A DNA stretch of 64,000 bases from Plantago ovata (GCA_028274465.1 CM051457.1:71584496-71648495); one strand, 5' to 3'; shown: positions 9,827-20,573, numbered from the stretch's first letter. Translations and numbers: made by a program. The notes: a model not told the origin generated them from the letters alone.

Positions 9827-10885
9827 CTATGTATCTTGCTTGTCAAGCTTTCCATCTCGCAGGGGTAGATTCACCTCTTTGTACTCAAGAACCTTAGTAG
9901 TAATGGAAGGAAGTGGCTTTGGATTGATGCGAATGTCTGTGTGTAAAGAAACAGGGGAGCTGGGGTCGTCCAGCGTACTGGTCATGGGAGGCGGTTCGCC
10001 CCCCACCTCCAGGGGGGCGTCGCCTTCCAATCCTTCCTCCTCTTCAAGTTTCCGAACCTCTTCTACTTCCGCACATTTTAACAAGCTGAATTTTTCCGTA
10101 AGATGCTCAGTTACTTCAACTTCTTCAACAACTTTTGCTATACGAAGGTCATCTTCAACTTGCTCGGCATGTGCAATTTCATCTTCCTCACTGATTTCTT
10201 CGACTTCAAAATACTCCTCGGATGAGCTTCCTGCTTCACCTCGATCTACTTCCTTTCCGGTGATGTGAATTGGTATGACCTCATCAGATTGTGTTGAACC
10301 TCTGGCGTACTTACGGAGGACTTCTTCTGCCTCGTCGACCGAACATTTTCCCAGACCGCCGCTCAACCTATCCAGTCTAAGTCGTTCCTCTTCACGAAGT
10401 CCACCGACGAAGCACCAAATCAACTCCCCATCTTCGAAACGGTGATGGGGGCACTCACGTTTATACATCTCAAAACGTTCGTAGGCGTCACAAAACTGCT
10501 CATACTCTCCTTGCTCGAAATATTGGATCCTATCACATAAGGCAATCGTCTCATGATAAGGCATGAACCGAGCCAAGAACTCCTCTACTACTTGGTCATA
10601 CCCAAGAGTAAAAGAAAATAATTTCCTGCACAGTTGGTCCTTGGTAAACCCTGCTGCTGGAATTCTTTCTATTTCCTTCTCATAGGATCGAATGAAACTC
10701 CATGGATCCATCCCTACTCCATCTTCGTACCTTGGTAAGTACCTCACCATGGATTCCGTCACCTCATACCTCCTTAACTCATCTTCCAGGTATACGGAGG
10801 ATCCTCTCCTCACCTGCGAGAATTGGGGTGTCATGCGAGCGCGCATGGACATCATACCTGTATTTCTGTAGTAAGAGTAACTCAA
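9827..10885 (-). CDS. Gag-like protein of LARD-1
   Basis: A 352-residue open frame. Residues about 30-200 resemble the capsid region of Athila/Tat-type Gag (DPWSFIRSYEKE, KLFSFTLGYDQVVEEFLARF, ERFEMYKRECPHH, IWCFVGGLREEERLRLDR). The remainder is strongly acidic (runs such as VEVEEISEEDE and RKLEEEEGLEGD) and ends without a zinc knuckle, unlike a complete Gag. The position is right for gag, about 220 nt after the tRNA-Asp primer site. The frame has no stop or frameshift. If made, it could assemble but would lack the usual nucleocapsid motif. The assignment to Gag is by local resemblance and position. Confidence 0.65.
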   Translation of the reverse strand: MSYSYYRNTGMMSMRARMTPQFSQVRRGSSVYLEDELRRYEVTESMVRYLPRYEDGVGMDPWSFIRSYEKEIERIPAAGFTKDQLCRKLFSFTLGYDQVVEEFLARFMPYHETIALCDRIQYFEQGEYEQFCDAYERFEMYKRECPHHRFEDGELIWCFVGGLREEERLRLDRLSGGLGKCSVDEAEEVLRKYARGSTQSDEVIPIHITGKEVDRGEAGSSSEEYFEVEEISEEDEIAHAEQVEDDLRIAKVVEEVEVTEHLTEKFSLLKCAEVEEVRKLEEEEGLEGDAPLEVGGEPPPMTSTLDDPSSPVSLHTDIRINPKPLPSITTKVLEYKEVNLPLRDGKLDKQDT

Positions 10886-11108
10886 AACTAAAAATTAGTT
10901 CTATTAGCGTAATCAAACAAAATATTACCAAACATTTCGAGAGCACAAACACGCAAGGTAACCAAGATCAGATTAGATGAATTTACTGAAGAAGATAGGA
11001 GGAAAGAAATAGGGTAAGAAAGTGAAATTTCTGAGAGACAATCCAAGAGCTTTTCTGGGAATTGAATGCTGAAAATATAAATAAGCTAAACAGAAAAAAG
11101 GAGTATAG

Positions 11109-11126
11109 TCCCCGGCAACGGCGCCA
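11109..11126 (-). promoter_or_regulatory. Primer-binding site, tRNA-Asp
   Basis: The plus strand reads TCCCCGGCAACGGCGCCA, the 3' end of plant tRNA-Asp; its complement primes minus-strand synthesis. It sits three bases from the 5' LTR. Athila/Tat-lineage elements use this primer. Confidence 0.88.
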
Positions 11127-11129
11127 ATT

Positions 11130-12395
11130 TGATGAACGGTTGGATTGTCGCGTTCCAACTAATCAAATAAATTTGTATTTAGCCAAAGGCAATTCACAAC
11201 TACAACGAAAATCGTAGCGTAGCAGTAGAATAACCTCGAGTGTCGATCTCTAAGGACTATAACTAGCTTTATCTAATCTAACTGAAGAGTATAAAAACAA
11301 CAGACGACTTAGCAAAGGTTTTTCTTAACAGATAATGGAGATTGGTGATAGTATGGTCATTCAAAGCATAGCAGGTTAATAATCATGCATAAATTCCCCG
11401 GTTTTGCATAGAGATCTTTGATCAATGAGTTGTCCAGTTGTAATTATTCAACACTACGAAGATATAGATTTAGATAGATCAAAGATCAATGAATTGTCCA
11501 ATTGTGTTCCGTAATTATTCAACACTACGAAGATAGAGATTTAGATAGATCGAAGAAATAAAACAATAACTCTAGGTATAATGCGCGATATAGCCATTAG
11601 CATAATTATTAACCCTTCGCTAAGAAATCACATACTATCACCAACGCGAAGTTTAGCTACTCATAGATGTCATGCAATCAACAGAAATCATACCACGAAT
11701 GAATGAAAACATGATGAAAGATATATAAATATAAATAGAAAAAACTGTAAGATACAATGTTACCGAAGGTTGTCAATCTCCGAAGAATCGCGATCTTACA
11801 AGATCCAAATTGCTAAGAAAAAGTATCTCCTAAGCTAAGAACCCTTAGAACAGGCTCTGGGAAATTCCTACCTAAAACTACTGAGAAAGGTGAGAGAAAA
11901 GGTCTGGAAAAGTATGAAAAACAGAGAAAACTGAGCAACTATATATAGGTATTCGAATTGTGTGGGGCGAAGGGCCCCACACACCGGGCGATTCACCTGG
12001 TGTGGGGCGATTCGCCCCTCGTCCCGGGCGACTCGCCCGGGAGTAAATTTCGGCCCTTTACGCGTTTTGGACGCGTTTTTGGATTTCTTCCCCTTTTCGG
12101 ACTCGGTTTCTGCCTTCTAGTGACCTTTTACCCTTCAGACTCGACCCCTAGACTTCAAATCCTATCCGGAATCTTTCAGATACTCCAATTAGGCTTCTGG
12201 AACATCAATTCCTTGTCTACTTCAATATAATTGCCCGGAAAACCTTGTTTTTCAACCAGAACCTGTAAAATAAAAACTAAAGGGAAACGTGACACTATTC
12301 TAATAAAATGCACTAAAATATAGCTAAATTAACCTAGAAGATAGCTAAACTAGGTGAAAAAGATTCAAATGAAAGTGTAAAATACACATTCATCA
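11130..12395 (-). repeat. 5' LTR of LARD-1
   Basis: A 1266 bp LTR bounded by TGATGAAC (plus, 11130) and TTCATCA (12395). It has a direct repeat of about 65-70 bp near 11404-11550 (GATCAATGA.TTGTCCA...ACACTACGAAGATA) and the GC hairpin chain upstream of a TATATATAG box. Confidence 0.9.
11960..12041 (-). promoter_or_regulatory. GC-rich hairpin chain in LARD-1 5' LTR
   Basis: Same chain as 7674-7755: GTGTGGGGC/GCCCCACAC, ACCGGGCG/CACCTGGT (one changed base), GGGGCG-ATT-CGCCCC and CCCGGGCG-ACT-CGCCCGGG. TATATATAG lies next to it at about 11939-11948. Confidence 0.6.
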
Positions 12396-12636
12396 AGTAC
12401 CCGTTTCAGCAAGTGACCTACTGTCCTAACAAATACCCGGTTTGAAGAAATTACTTGCAGAATGCCTGTTTAAGCAAACACTTTGTGTATAACTATCTCT
12501 TTTTAGAGGAATCAAGTAGAAGGGGACTTTTAAAGGGATGAATAAACTTTTAAGCAAGTTTGCCTTGCTGAATGCTCGTTTCAGTAATCCAATCAAGTTT
12601 ATCCCTTTTTATTGAGGTAGTTCAATCAATCCAAGG
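12396..12636 (-). other. Sirevirus copy A post-pol segment with hairpins
   Basis: Region downstream of pol in sense orientation. It retains CTTGCTGAA-TGCTCGT-TTCAGTAA (12564-12587, plus-strand reading), a diverged one near 12464-12490, CAAA-TACCCGG-TTTG near 12445 and half of another at 12398, where LARD-1 cuts in. It corresponds to the arrays at 42957-43320 and 48714-49076. Confidence 0.7.
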
Positions 12637-12926
12637 TTATACATTATCTAGCTCAATGAGTTTGGCTTTTTTTGCTCTTTTCTCAGCTTCTTGTTCTTGT
12701 ATGATCAACTTCCTCATACTGTCTGAAACTTCTATTTCAGCGGGAACTCCTTGTTTCTTCTCATGGAAAACAACATGCACTGATTCTTCAATCTTTTGTG
12801 CTTTCTTGTTGTAAACTCTATAAGCTTTGCTGTGCAAGGAGTAACCAAGAAAAATAGCTTCATCTGCTTTTGGTTGAAATGTCTTTAGGTATTCTCTACC
12901 ATTGGTAAGAACAAAACACTTACAAC
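12637..12926 (-). pseudogene. Sirevirus copy A integrase C-terminal remnant
   Basis: Encodes the end of the integrase region (EYLKTFQPKADEAIFLGYSL, KAYRVYNKKAQKIEESVHVV), closely matching copies B and C. Near 12645 it jumps straight to the last codons of pol, so RT and RNase H are deleted. Its upstream half continues at 35034 on the far side of the Tekay element. Confidence 0.85.
12922..12926. repeat. Target-site duplication (ACAAC), left
   Basis: ACAAC directly before the Tekay 5' LTR; the same five bases follow the 3' LTR at 35034-35038. Removing the element restores a continuous integrase segment. Confidence 0.92.
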
Positions 12927-13265
12927 TGTGAAATCCTCGGATAAATCTCAAGGATAATATGGTACGGGGTATGTTATGTATTACTATTTCATATGGTTGA
13001 GCATAGACCTAGATTTCTTAACATTACGTTTATTAACTGTGCTTCTAACAGTAGCCGGAATCGTAGGTTTATGTTATCACTTAATCAGTTTTGAAAGAAA
13101 AAAAAAATAAAATAAAATACTAATAATAAAAAATATATATACTAAAATAATAAACATAAATACGAACAATGAACTAATGAAAACTTAAATTTTTATGCTC
13201 GGGAACGAAAGTTGGAAGAGAAGAAGTCAATGTTAATGCAAAATTTATCCTATGATCAATTGTCA

Positions 13266-13291
13266 CCTTATAAATGTACACATTTATAAGG
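13266..13291 (+). repeat. Perfect 11-bp inverted repeat upstream of TATA
   Basis: Arms CCTTATAAATG and CATTTATAAGG with a four-base spacer, about 110 bp before the putative TATA. The right LTR has the same arms (32331-32356) and one base change in the spacer. Confidence 0.7.
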
Positions 13292-13811
13292 AAATTGAGC
13301 AACCAAAAGTAAACTCACTAACAACATGAACTAGTCCACTAACACATGAAAAGGTTGACTAGAGTCCTCCCCACCCCAAATAAATAGGGGTCTTCTCTCA
13401 TTCTTCACTCCACACTCCTCACTTTACTAAAAAAAGAAAAGAGAGAAGACAAAAAGTCTTCTCCTTTTACCCAAAGCTCTCGGCACATAGAATTTCTCCA
13501 TTTCACTCCAATCTCCTACCTATAGTCAAGGTAATAATCTCAATCTCCAGGTCTTGATTTTCTTATTCATACTAAATTTAGGAAAATCCATTGAAGATTT
13601 ATCAAAAATTTAACAATTCTCTATTCTTGTTAGGAAAATCCAACAAGAAGCAAAGCCTCACAAATCAAGGAGCACAAGATCAACTTTCCATCTAGGAGGA
13701 AGGATCTCAAGAAAAGAACAAACCTCAATCAAAAAAAAAAAAAGAGAAAGAAAACAAGGTGGGTAAAATCTCTATTCACCTCTTAAAACTCTACAAGCTT
13801 CATTCTAATAA

Positions 13812-14204
13812 CATGCATGTAAAAATCAAAGCTATTAACTACTTTCTTTGCTTAATTCTTAAACTTAAACTTGGTTTTGAGTACATGCATGAATAGACCT
13901 AGGTCTCTTAAACACTCTTGATCATGTTTTCTTTCAAATTTTAATTGTGATTACATGCATGTGTAGATCTAGGGCTCTTAAACATTCTTGCTCAAGATTT
14001 ACTCTAAAAGTTAATTTTGATTACATGCATGTATAGATCTAGATTTCTTGACCTCTTTATCTAAGTTTTATACTAAAATATAAATTTATTTGTATGCATG
14101 TGAAGATCTTGTTAATCTTGACTTCATATGCTTAAAATTGGTGTCACTCTTGAATCACTTTAACTTAAAGACTCTACAAAGATATAGGTTTGAATTCATG
14201 CATG
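13812..14204 (+). promoter_or_regulatory. Cluster of RY (CATGCATG) motifs
   Basis: CATGCATG at 13812, 13883, 13954, 14024 and 14197, and TATGCATG at 14093, mostly followed by GTGTAGATCT-like words. Units recur about every 70 bp. RY motifs bind plant B3 factors (ABI3/FUS3/LEC2 and the VAL repressors). The cluster lies after the likely transcription start, in R/U5. Confidence 0.5.
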
Positions 14205-15149
14205 TGTAGATCTTGAAATTCTTGACTCATTAGACTCAAAGGTTTTCTTTAGAAGTGTATAAACTGGTCTAGAGGTTATAAGGTAGTCAAGAATTGAATT
14301 GCATGTGTAAAATTGAGGTTGAAATGGTAAAAATTGGAAGTGTCATAATTTCCGTAGCTAAATGGTACTGTTTAGTGAAAATTCTACCAAAACTAGTAAA
14401 GTTAGGTATTTCTTAACACCAATTTTTCTGTGTCAAATAGACACGTATAGGAAGACCTGAAACTTGGAATTTCTGTAAAATATCTATTAATGAATTAAAT
14501 AAAAATATTACAAGTTCACGGTTCTGGAAGGGGTCTAGATTAGAGGAGTTCAACCATTTCTACAATTTCAGGGGGTAAATGTATTTCAACAGAACTTAAA
14601 TTTTTGTTTGTACTAAATCTATGTGTTAGTTAACTTTTGGAAAAGGAACTAGAAATTTTCATTATGTCATGAATATTTTATGAATTGTTTGATTTCATTG
14701 CTGCCTGCTGGAGTGTTGAGTTTGTAAAAATGATTATGCTTAGCTCAATAGGTATTATTAGGCCTAAAAGTAGTCATTGGGAAGCCAATAGGTCACCCTA
14801 TATCAATAAAATAACAAACTTAGTTTACAGTACTTTAATCACTCTGAAATGATTTATTTGTTAAGTAATAAACTGCTGTCCCAAAAGAGTTTGTAACCTT
14901 CCACCATATTTGATAATTAAAAATCAACGTACTTGACTCAAAATCATCGTTTGAACTTATTAAAAAATATTATACTATAATTGGCAAGAAGTTATAGCAT
15001 AAGGGTGAAAAATAACCCTTATGAACTTCTAAGCACGAACGTGTTATGAGTTCATTCTATGAACCAAACTGTTCGGAAACCTAAAGAAACAAGTGAAATG
15101 AAATTAGAAGCTTAATTTATGAAAACTTAGAACATACGAAACCATATAG

Positions 15150-15425
15150 GAGGGTGGCAACCTCGATAAAAAGAGATCCCACAAAAATCGAGGGCGGCAA
15201 CCTCGTTAAAAAGAGATCCCCACTTTATCGAGGGCGCCAACCTCGTTAAAAAGAGATCCCCACTATATATCCCGAGGGCGACAACCACGCTAAAAAGAGA
15301 TCCCGACCAAACTGAGGGTGGCAACCTCGTTAAAAAGAGATCCCCACTATGTCGAGGGCGGCAACCTCGTTAAAAAGAGATCCCCATTGACCGAGGGTAA
15401 CAACCTCGTTTCAAAAGAGATATTC
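15150..15425 (+). repeat. Tandem hairpin repeat in LTR, seven units
   Basis: Units start at 15150, 15190, 15230, 15274, 15314, 15354 and 15393, each GAGGGYGGCAACCTCG then a TTAAAAAGAGATCCCCAC-like tail. Each core folds as CGAGG / GCGGCAA / CCTCG. Confidence 0.9.
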
Positions 15426-15958
15426 CACTAACATTATAATAATAATATTTCAAAGAGTTTAATTTAAGCATGGAAACTTATTTATCAAAAATAGTGGCAA
15501 ATCTGTTATAAGAAAAATTAAGTATTATTTTAGTCACATTCTTGGAAGAAATGTTTAGTATTATCTTTTTGTTTGTATTATTTCTTCTAAAAAGAAAAAT
15601 CCCACCCCTTGAACCCACTGAGCTCGTTTGGCTCACCCCTCTTTTCTTAAAAATATTACAGATGCAAATGTTTTCGAAAGGATCAGTGATGTTTCAACTG
15701 AAGATGTCCAAAAAGGAGAAGATCGCTGAAGAAGAAAGGAAGTTCTGTCAATAAAGAAATATTTCTATTAGTCTAGAACTTTTGGGTGTGTTCAAATTAG
15801 TACTTTTGTGTAATATTAAAACTTAAGAGTCTGTAATAACTATAGACGAAAATGTTTTATCCGGTTTGTAATCCGTAATGAGGTTATGACATTGGGATGA
15901 ATGTTTAATTAAGTATTAGATGCATGTCTAACACCTCAATCAGTTGGGGTGTTACAGT

Positions 15959-15970
15959 TGGTATCAGAGC
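15959..15970 (+). promoter_or_regulatory. Primer-binding site, initiator-Met tRNA (Tekay)
   Basis: TGGTATCAGAGC two bases after the 5' LTR end. Confidence 0.92.
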
Positions 15971-16042
15971 CCGGTTTACTTAATGGCCGGGCTAGCTAAG
16001 ATAGGATCTTTGGTCTGTGGATACCGCATGTTTATACTCCAA

Positions 16043-16499
<457 letters not shown>

Positions 16500-16988
16500 A
16501 TGTCTTCTGACCGCTCTATGTCCTCTGAGTACCCGTCATCACCATCTGAGGGATCATTTGAGCATCCTCTGTCTCCAGACTCTCCATTTCCAGAAGTTCC
16601 ACCGAGCTTTGCTGTGCATCTTGAGTGCATGGAGCATATTGCATATCAGGATCAGCTTATCGCTTTTCATGAGGACCACATTGCACTACTCGAGTATCAG
16701 CTTCAGGCCAGACAGGCTGATATTCAGGATCTTATCATGGTCGGGGAGTCCCTGATCATCCAGCGAGATCAGGCTCGCCAGGAGTTAGTTCATACCTACG
16801 TTCAGCTTGCTGAGATGATACAGCTTCTTGATCACCTTGACCAGATACTCCTAGGGATGCAGCAGTTCGTGGCTCCTAATGTTGCTGCCCCACCTGTTGC
16901 TCCACCAGTTTACCCACTTGATCCAGAGGTGGAGGTCATTGAGATCTCTGATGATGACATGGATGGACCTGGGGATGATGATGTTTGA
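16500..16988 (+). CDS. Extra ORF upstream of gag in the Tekay-like element
   Basis: A 162-residue open frame of unknown function between the primer site and gag. Residues 1-40 are Ser/Pro/Glu-rich (SSDRSMSSEYPSSPSEGS). Residues about 45-120 are Leu/Gln/Glu-rich with heptad-like spacing and are probably coiled coil. A Pro/Ala-rich linker (VAAPPVAPPVYPLDP) follows, then an acidic tail, VEVIEISDDDMDGPGDDD. VIEIS followed by acidic residues fits a SUMO-interacting motif (inferred). It is intact, whereas the downstream gag-pol has at least seven stops or frameshifts. There is no match to gag, protease or other retroelement domains. Confidence 0.6.
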   Translation: MSSDRSMSSEYPSSPSEGSFEHPLSPDSPFPEVPPSFAVHLECMEHIAYQDQLIAFHEDHIALLEYQLQARQADIQDLIMVGESLIIQRDQARQELVHTYVQLAEMIQLLDHLDQILLGMQQFVAPNVAAPPVAPPVYPLDPEVEVIEISDDDMDGPGDDDV

Positions 16989-17318
16989 GATCCTAGGATT
17001 ATGGATTAGTGATATCTATCTTTTGTGCATGTATCTTTATAACTCGACTTAGTAACTCCGTACTCTAGTTTATGTGTGACGCGTAGTAGCAGTTATGACG
17101 TAGTAGCAGTTATGAGTAGGCATTTTGCTTCACGCCTTGACTCCTAGGGTCCAGTAGGGCTGACTTGATTATGTTAATATTTTGCCATCTATTGTGATCA
17201 TTCGATCATTATTCTGCACTTTAACTTACTCTTTCCTAATACCTTATTACTACTATAGTTTTTATTATTTTATTAATTATCTAACAAACTAATGCAACGT
17301 CGAGAACAACGTTGCAGA
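16989..17318 (+). other. Spacer between upstream ORF and gag
   Basis: Non-coding, with a short direct duplication GACG(C)GTAGTAGCAGTTATGA near 17078-17115. Confidence 0.5.
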
Positions 17319-18300
17319 TGGACGATCATGATAACAATAATCCAAATTTAACGTCACATGCTGAGGGAAACCATGAAAATATCACCGCCCAAGCTATGCA
17401 ACAGGTCATGCAATACTTTCAACGGCGAAATGAACTTGCAGAACAGCAACAAAAAAAACAGCAATCGGGATGAAGGTTATGATCGAGTGCTGGAACGATT
17501 TCTTCGTTTTGACCCACCTGAGTTTCATGGCAATGTTGATGATGTCAAGGCGGAACAATGGGTCAATGCAATGGAAAAATTATTTAGTGTGCTCGACTAC
17601 AACGATAAGTTAAAATTAAGGCTAGTTGGCCATCGGATGGAAGGCGCAGCACATGAATGGTGGAAGTCAGTGCTCACTCGTTGGGCAAGGGATGCAACTG
17701 CTCGTACCTGGGAGAACTTTATCACCGAGTTTCAAAATCAGTTTGTTCCACCCGAAGTCAAGGAGAAACATTGGGAGGAGTTTCTGAAAATTAACCAAGG
17801 AAGCAAGTAGGTGGCACAATATGAGTCTGAGTTTCATCGCTTATCATGCTATGCTCCGGGTCTGATATCTCAGGAAACTGATAAGATCTGAATGTTTCAT
17901 AGGGGATTGAGGCCTTCAATTCAAGATCGAATGGCTTCAGTGGTGGTGAGAAATTTCAGCGAGGAGGTCAGAATCGCAGCTCAGGTCGAGAGCAGCATGA
18001 CTAGGCTAGCCCCACATTTCACCCGTCCTAGTGGAGGAATCCAGAAAACATCAGCCAATCAGGGACCACGGCCAACGAACATGAGACCTACCAACTTTGG
18101 GGCAAATTGGGCAGGAAATTCAAAACGAAAAGGGAAAGTTGACGCAAGAGAATGTACGTTCTGTAAAAGAACAGGACATAAAGTAGAAGATTGTTGGCAG
18201 AAGCAGGGAAAATGCATGCGATGCAGGGGTGCTGATCATGCTACTTTTGGATGCCCTAGGAAAAATCAACATGCCGTGCAGGAAAACACGCGCCCTAATG
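17319..18300 (+). pseudogene. gag: Tekay-like gag, broken
   Basis: Starts at ATG 17319. A homopolymer A-run near 17450 shifts the frame; the capsid domain continues in the next frame (RFDPPEFHGNVDDVKAEQW, EGAAHEWWKSVL, ARTWENFITEFQNQFVP). In-frame stops at 17808-17810 (TAG) and 17888-17890 (TGA) break it further. Downstream are two zinc knuckles, CTFCKRTGHKVEDC and CMRCRGADHATFGC. Same gag superfamily as the TR-GAG 1 protein. Not translatable as one chain. Confidence 0.9.
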
Positions 18301-18850
18301 TACCAGGAAGGGTATTCTCTATCACCGGAAAGGAAAATCCAGAATGCCAAGATATGGTGGAAGGTACGCTCCCTGTGACTGGAACTCTAGCTAAAGTATT
18401 ATTTGATACTGGTTCCTCTCATTCTTTCGTAGCATCTCAGTTCATTAATGGCAAAAACACTTGTAGAGAAAAGTCGCCTTATACCTTAGAGGTAGCTACA
18501 CCTTTAGGAAATAAGGAAATTTCACAGGTTATACATAACTCATGTGACATCGTTATCTGTGGCGAAAATTTTCCTGCTAACCTTGTTGAACTTCCAATGT
18601 ACGAATATGACATTATTCTTGGAATGGATTGGTTGGCTGAACACCACGCCCAGATGGATTGTCGTGGGAAGAGTGTCGTGTTACGAAACCCTAGGGGTAA
18701 GAATGTAAGGTTCAAAGGAAGAAGTCGAGTGAGAGAAATTTCCCTCATCTCGGCAGTTAGGGCATGCAAAGCGCTTCAGAAGGGAGCATGTGGATTCATA
18801 GCGTATCTTGTCAACAAATCGACAGATACAACACCACTTGAGAAAATACC
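18301..18850 (+). pseudogene. Tekay-like protease region
   Basis: Aspartic protease motif VLFDTGSSHSFVAS at about 18391-18430 with the second conserved stretch IILGMDWLAEHHA at about 18613-18650. Open within the frame 17892-19136, but there is no intact upstream gag. Confidence 0.85.
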
Positions 18851-19731
18851 GGTGGTGTCTGAATATGCTGACATTTTTCCAAAGGAGCTCACAGAAATGC
18901 CGCCCCATCGAGATGTGGAATTTACCATCGATCTGATTCCGGGCACCTCCCCTATTGCGCAATCGGCATATCGCATGGCACCACGTGAGCTGCAAGAACT
19001 CAAGGTTCAGTTGCAGAAATTAGTGGAACAAGGATTTGTGTGCGCTAGCACATCGCCTTGGGGATCACCGGTGTTATTTGTAAAGAAAAAAAGATGGGAC
19101 TCTTCGTTTGTGCGTAGATTATCGAGAATTAAATAAGGTGACAGTAAAGAATAAGTACCCATTACCCCATATAGATGAACTATTTGATCAGTTACAAGGA
19201 GCTAAGGTGTTCTCCAAGATGGATCTTCAGCAAGGGTACCACCAACTTAGGATTAAGGAGACTGACATTCCAAAAACTGCATTTCAAACCCGTTATGGCC
19301 ACTATGAATTCACGGTTATGCCTTTTGGTTTAACCAATGCGCCAGCTGCATTCATGGATCTGATGCATCGAGTATTCCAACCATATCTCGACCACTTCGT
19401 TGTTATTTTTATTGACGACATCCTGGTATACTCTCGAAATCACGACGATCACCGTGATCACCTACGAAAGGTTTTAGACGTTCTACGGCAACAGAAGTTG
19501 TACGCGAAATTCAGTAAGTGCGAGTTTTGGATTGAGTGTGTGGCGTTCCTTGGGCACATTGTCTCTGGAGATGGAATTGCCGTGGACCCATCGAAGGTGC
19601 AAACTATTTTGGACTGGAAGAGACCGGAAACGGTAACTGAAATTCGAAGTTTCTTGGGTTTGTCAGGTTACTATCGAAGGTTTATACAAGACTACTCTAA
19701 GATTTCAGGACCCCTCACTCGACTCACCTAG
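18851..19731 (+). pseudogene. Tekay-like reverse transcriptase
   Basis: The RT begins near the VEFTIDLIPGTSPIA region. An extra A near 19090 moves the rest to another frame. It then reads [42 protein letters not shown] and the catalytic box [13 protein letters not shown] stop at 19729-19731, where the family has Trp, separates it from RNase H. Confidence 0.92.
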
Positions 19732-20573
19732 AAAGAAATTAAATTTAATTGGGATCAGAAATGTGAAGACAGTTTCCAGGAATTGAAGCGACGTCTGACC
19801 ACTGCCCCAGTATTGACCCTACCTGAGGGATTGGATAATCTAGTGGTGTATAGCGATGCTTCCAAGGAAGGACTAGGAGCGGTGTTAATGCAAAACGGTA
19901 AGGTAATTGCGTATGCGTCCCAAAAACTCAAGACGTACGAAGAAAATTACCCCACGCATGATTTGGAGCTGGCTGCAGTGGTTTTTGCTTTAAAGAAGTG
20001 GAGACACTATTTGTACGGACCCACTTTTACCATCTTCACCGACCACAAGAGTCTCAAATACCTATACACTCAGAAGGAATTGAACTTAAGGCAACGCCGG
20101 TGGCTAGAACTACTAGAGGATTATGAATTTGACTTACAATATCACCCCGACAAGGCAAATGTGGTCGCAGATGCATTGAGCCGAAAGGGAAAACTTGCCT
20201 CTCTACATGATACGACCACCCCACCCGGCTCAGAAAAGGTCCAGTTAAAGGGCGGGGTCGTATGCAACATTAAACTAGATATCAACCCAAGCATCCTGGC
20301 AGAAATAAGGGACGCCCAAATACAGGACCCTGAGACTAAAAGATTGAAAGAAAAACTGCAAACACAAAAGGAGTCGGATTTCACCCTAAGGGAGGATAAG
20401 ATACTTCGATTTCGTAATCGAATATGCGTACCTAGTGATTCCGATTTAAAACAGAAGATTTTAGATGAAGCTCATCGAACAAAATACACCATACACCCAG
20501 GAGGTACAAAGATGTTTGAGATCTCAAGGAACACTTTTGGTGGGTTAACATGAAAAATCAAATTGCTGAGTAT
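19732..20573 (+). pseudogene. Tekay-like RNase H, cut before the integrase zinc domain
   Basis: RNase H motifs [43 protein letters not shown] and [10 protein letters not shown]. After HIHPGG-type integrase-linker sequence ([11 protein letters not shown]) the frame shifts near 20515, and at 20574 Copia-2 interrupts it. The integrase HHCC resumes at 30798. Confidence 0.92.
20569..20573. repeat. Target-site duplication (AGTAT), left
   Basis: AGTAT before Copia-2, repeated at 30798-30802. Removing the insert joins the integrase zinc-finger frame. Confidence 0.92.

Larger units (their letters stand above)
7313..12395 (-). mobile_element. LARD-1: Athila/Tat-like non-autonomous gypsy element
   Basis: LTRs begin TGATGAATGTG and end TTCATCA on the minus strand. 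The 5' LTR (11130-12395) is whole. The 3' LTR is cut by TR-GAG 1, so only 7313-8109 is in the window and the rest should lie left of it. A tRNA-Asp primer site and a PPT are present. The only ORF of size is gag-like (9827-10885). No pol domain is visible, so the element is a large derivative dependent on partners. The right flank (12396 onward) is Sirevirus copy A. Confidence 0.85.
12927..15956 (+). repeat. 5' LTR of Tekay-like element
   Basis: A 3030 bp LTR. It holds an inverted repeat (13266-13291), a TATA-like CAAATAAATAGGGG near 13376 with CT-rich sequence after it, six CATGCATG (RY) motifs and seven tandem hairpin units (15150-15425). No gene lies in it. Confidence 0.95.

Noticed and set aside
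9723..10268. 181-residue Ser-rich ORF on plus strand
   Set aside because: Antisense shadow of the acidic C-terminus of the LARD-1 gag-like ORF.
15150..15425. Regular repeats with palindromic cores, CRISPR-like
   Set aside because: Units are contiguous with near-identical tails instead of unique spacers, lie in a plant LTR and are duplicated in the partner LTR.
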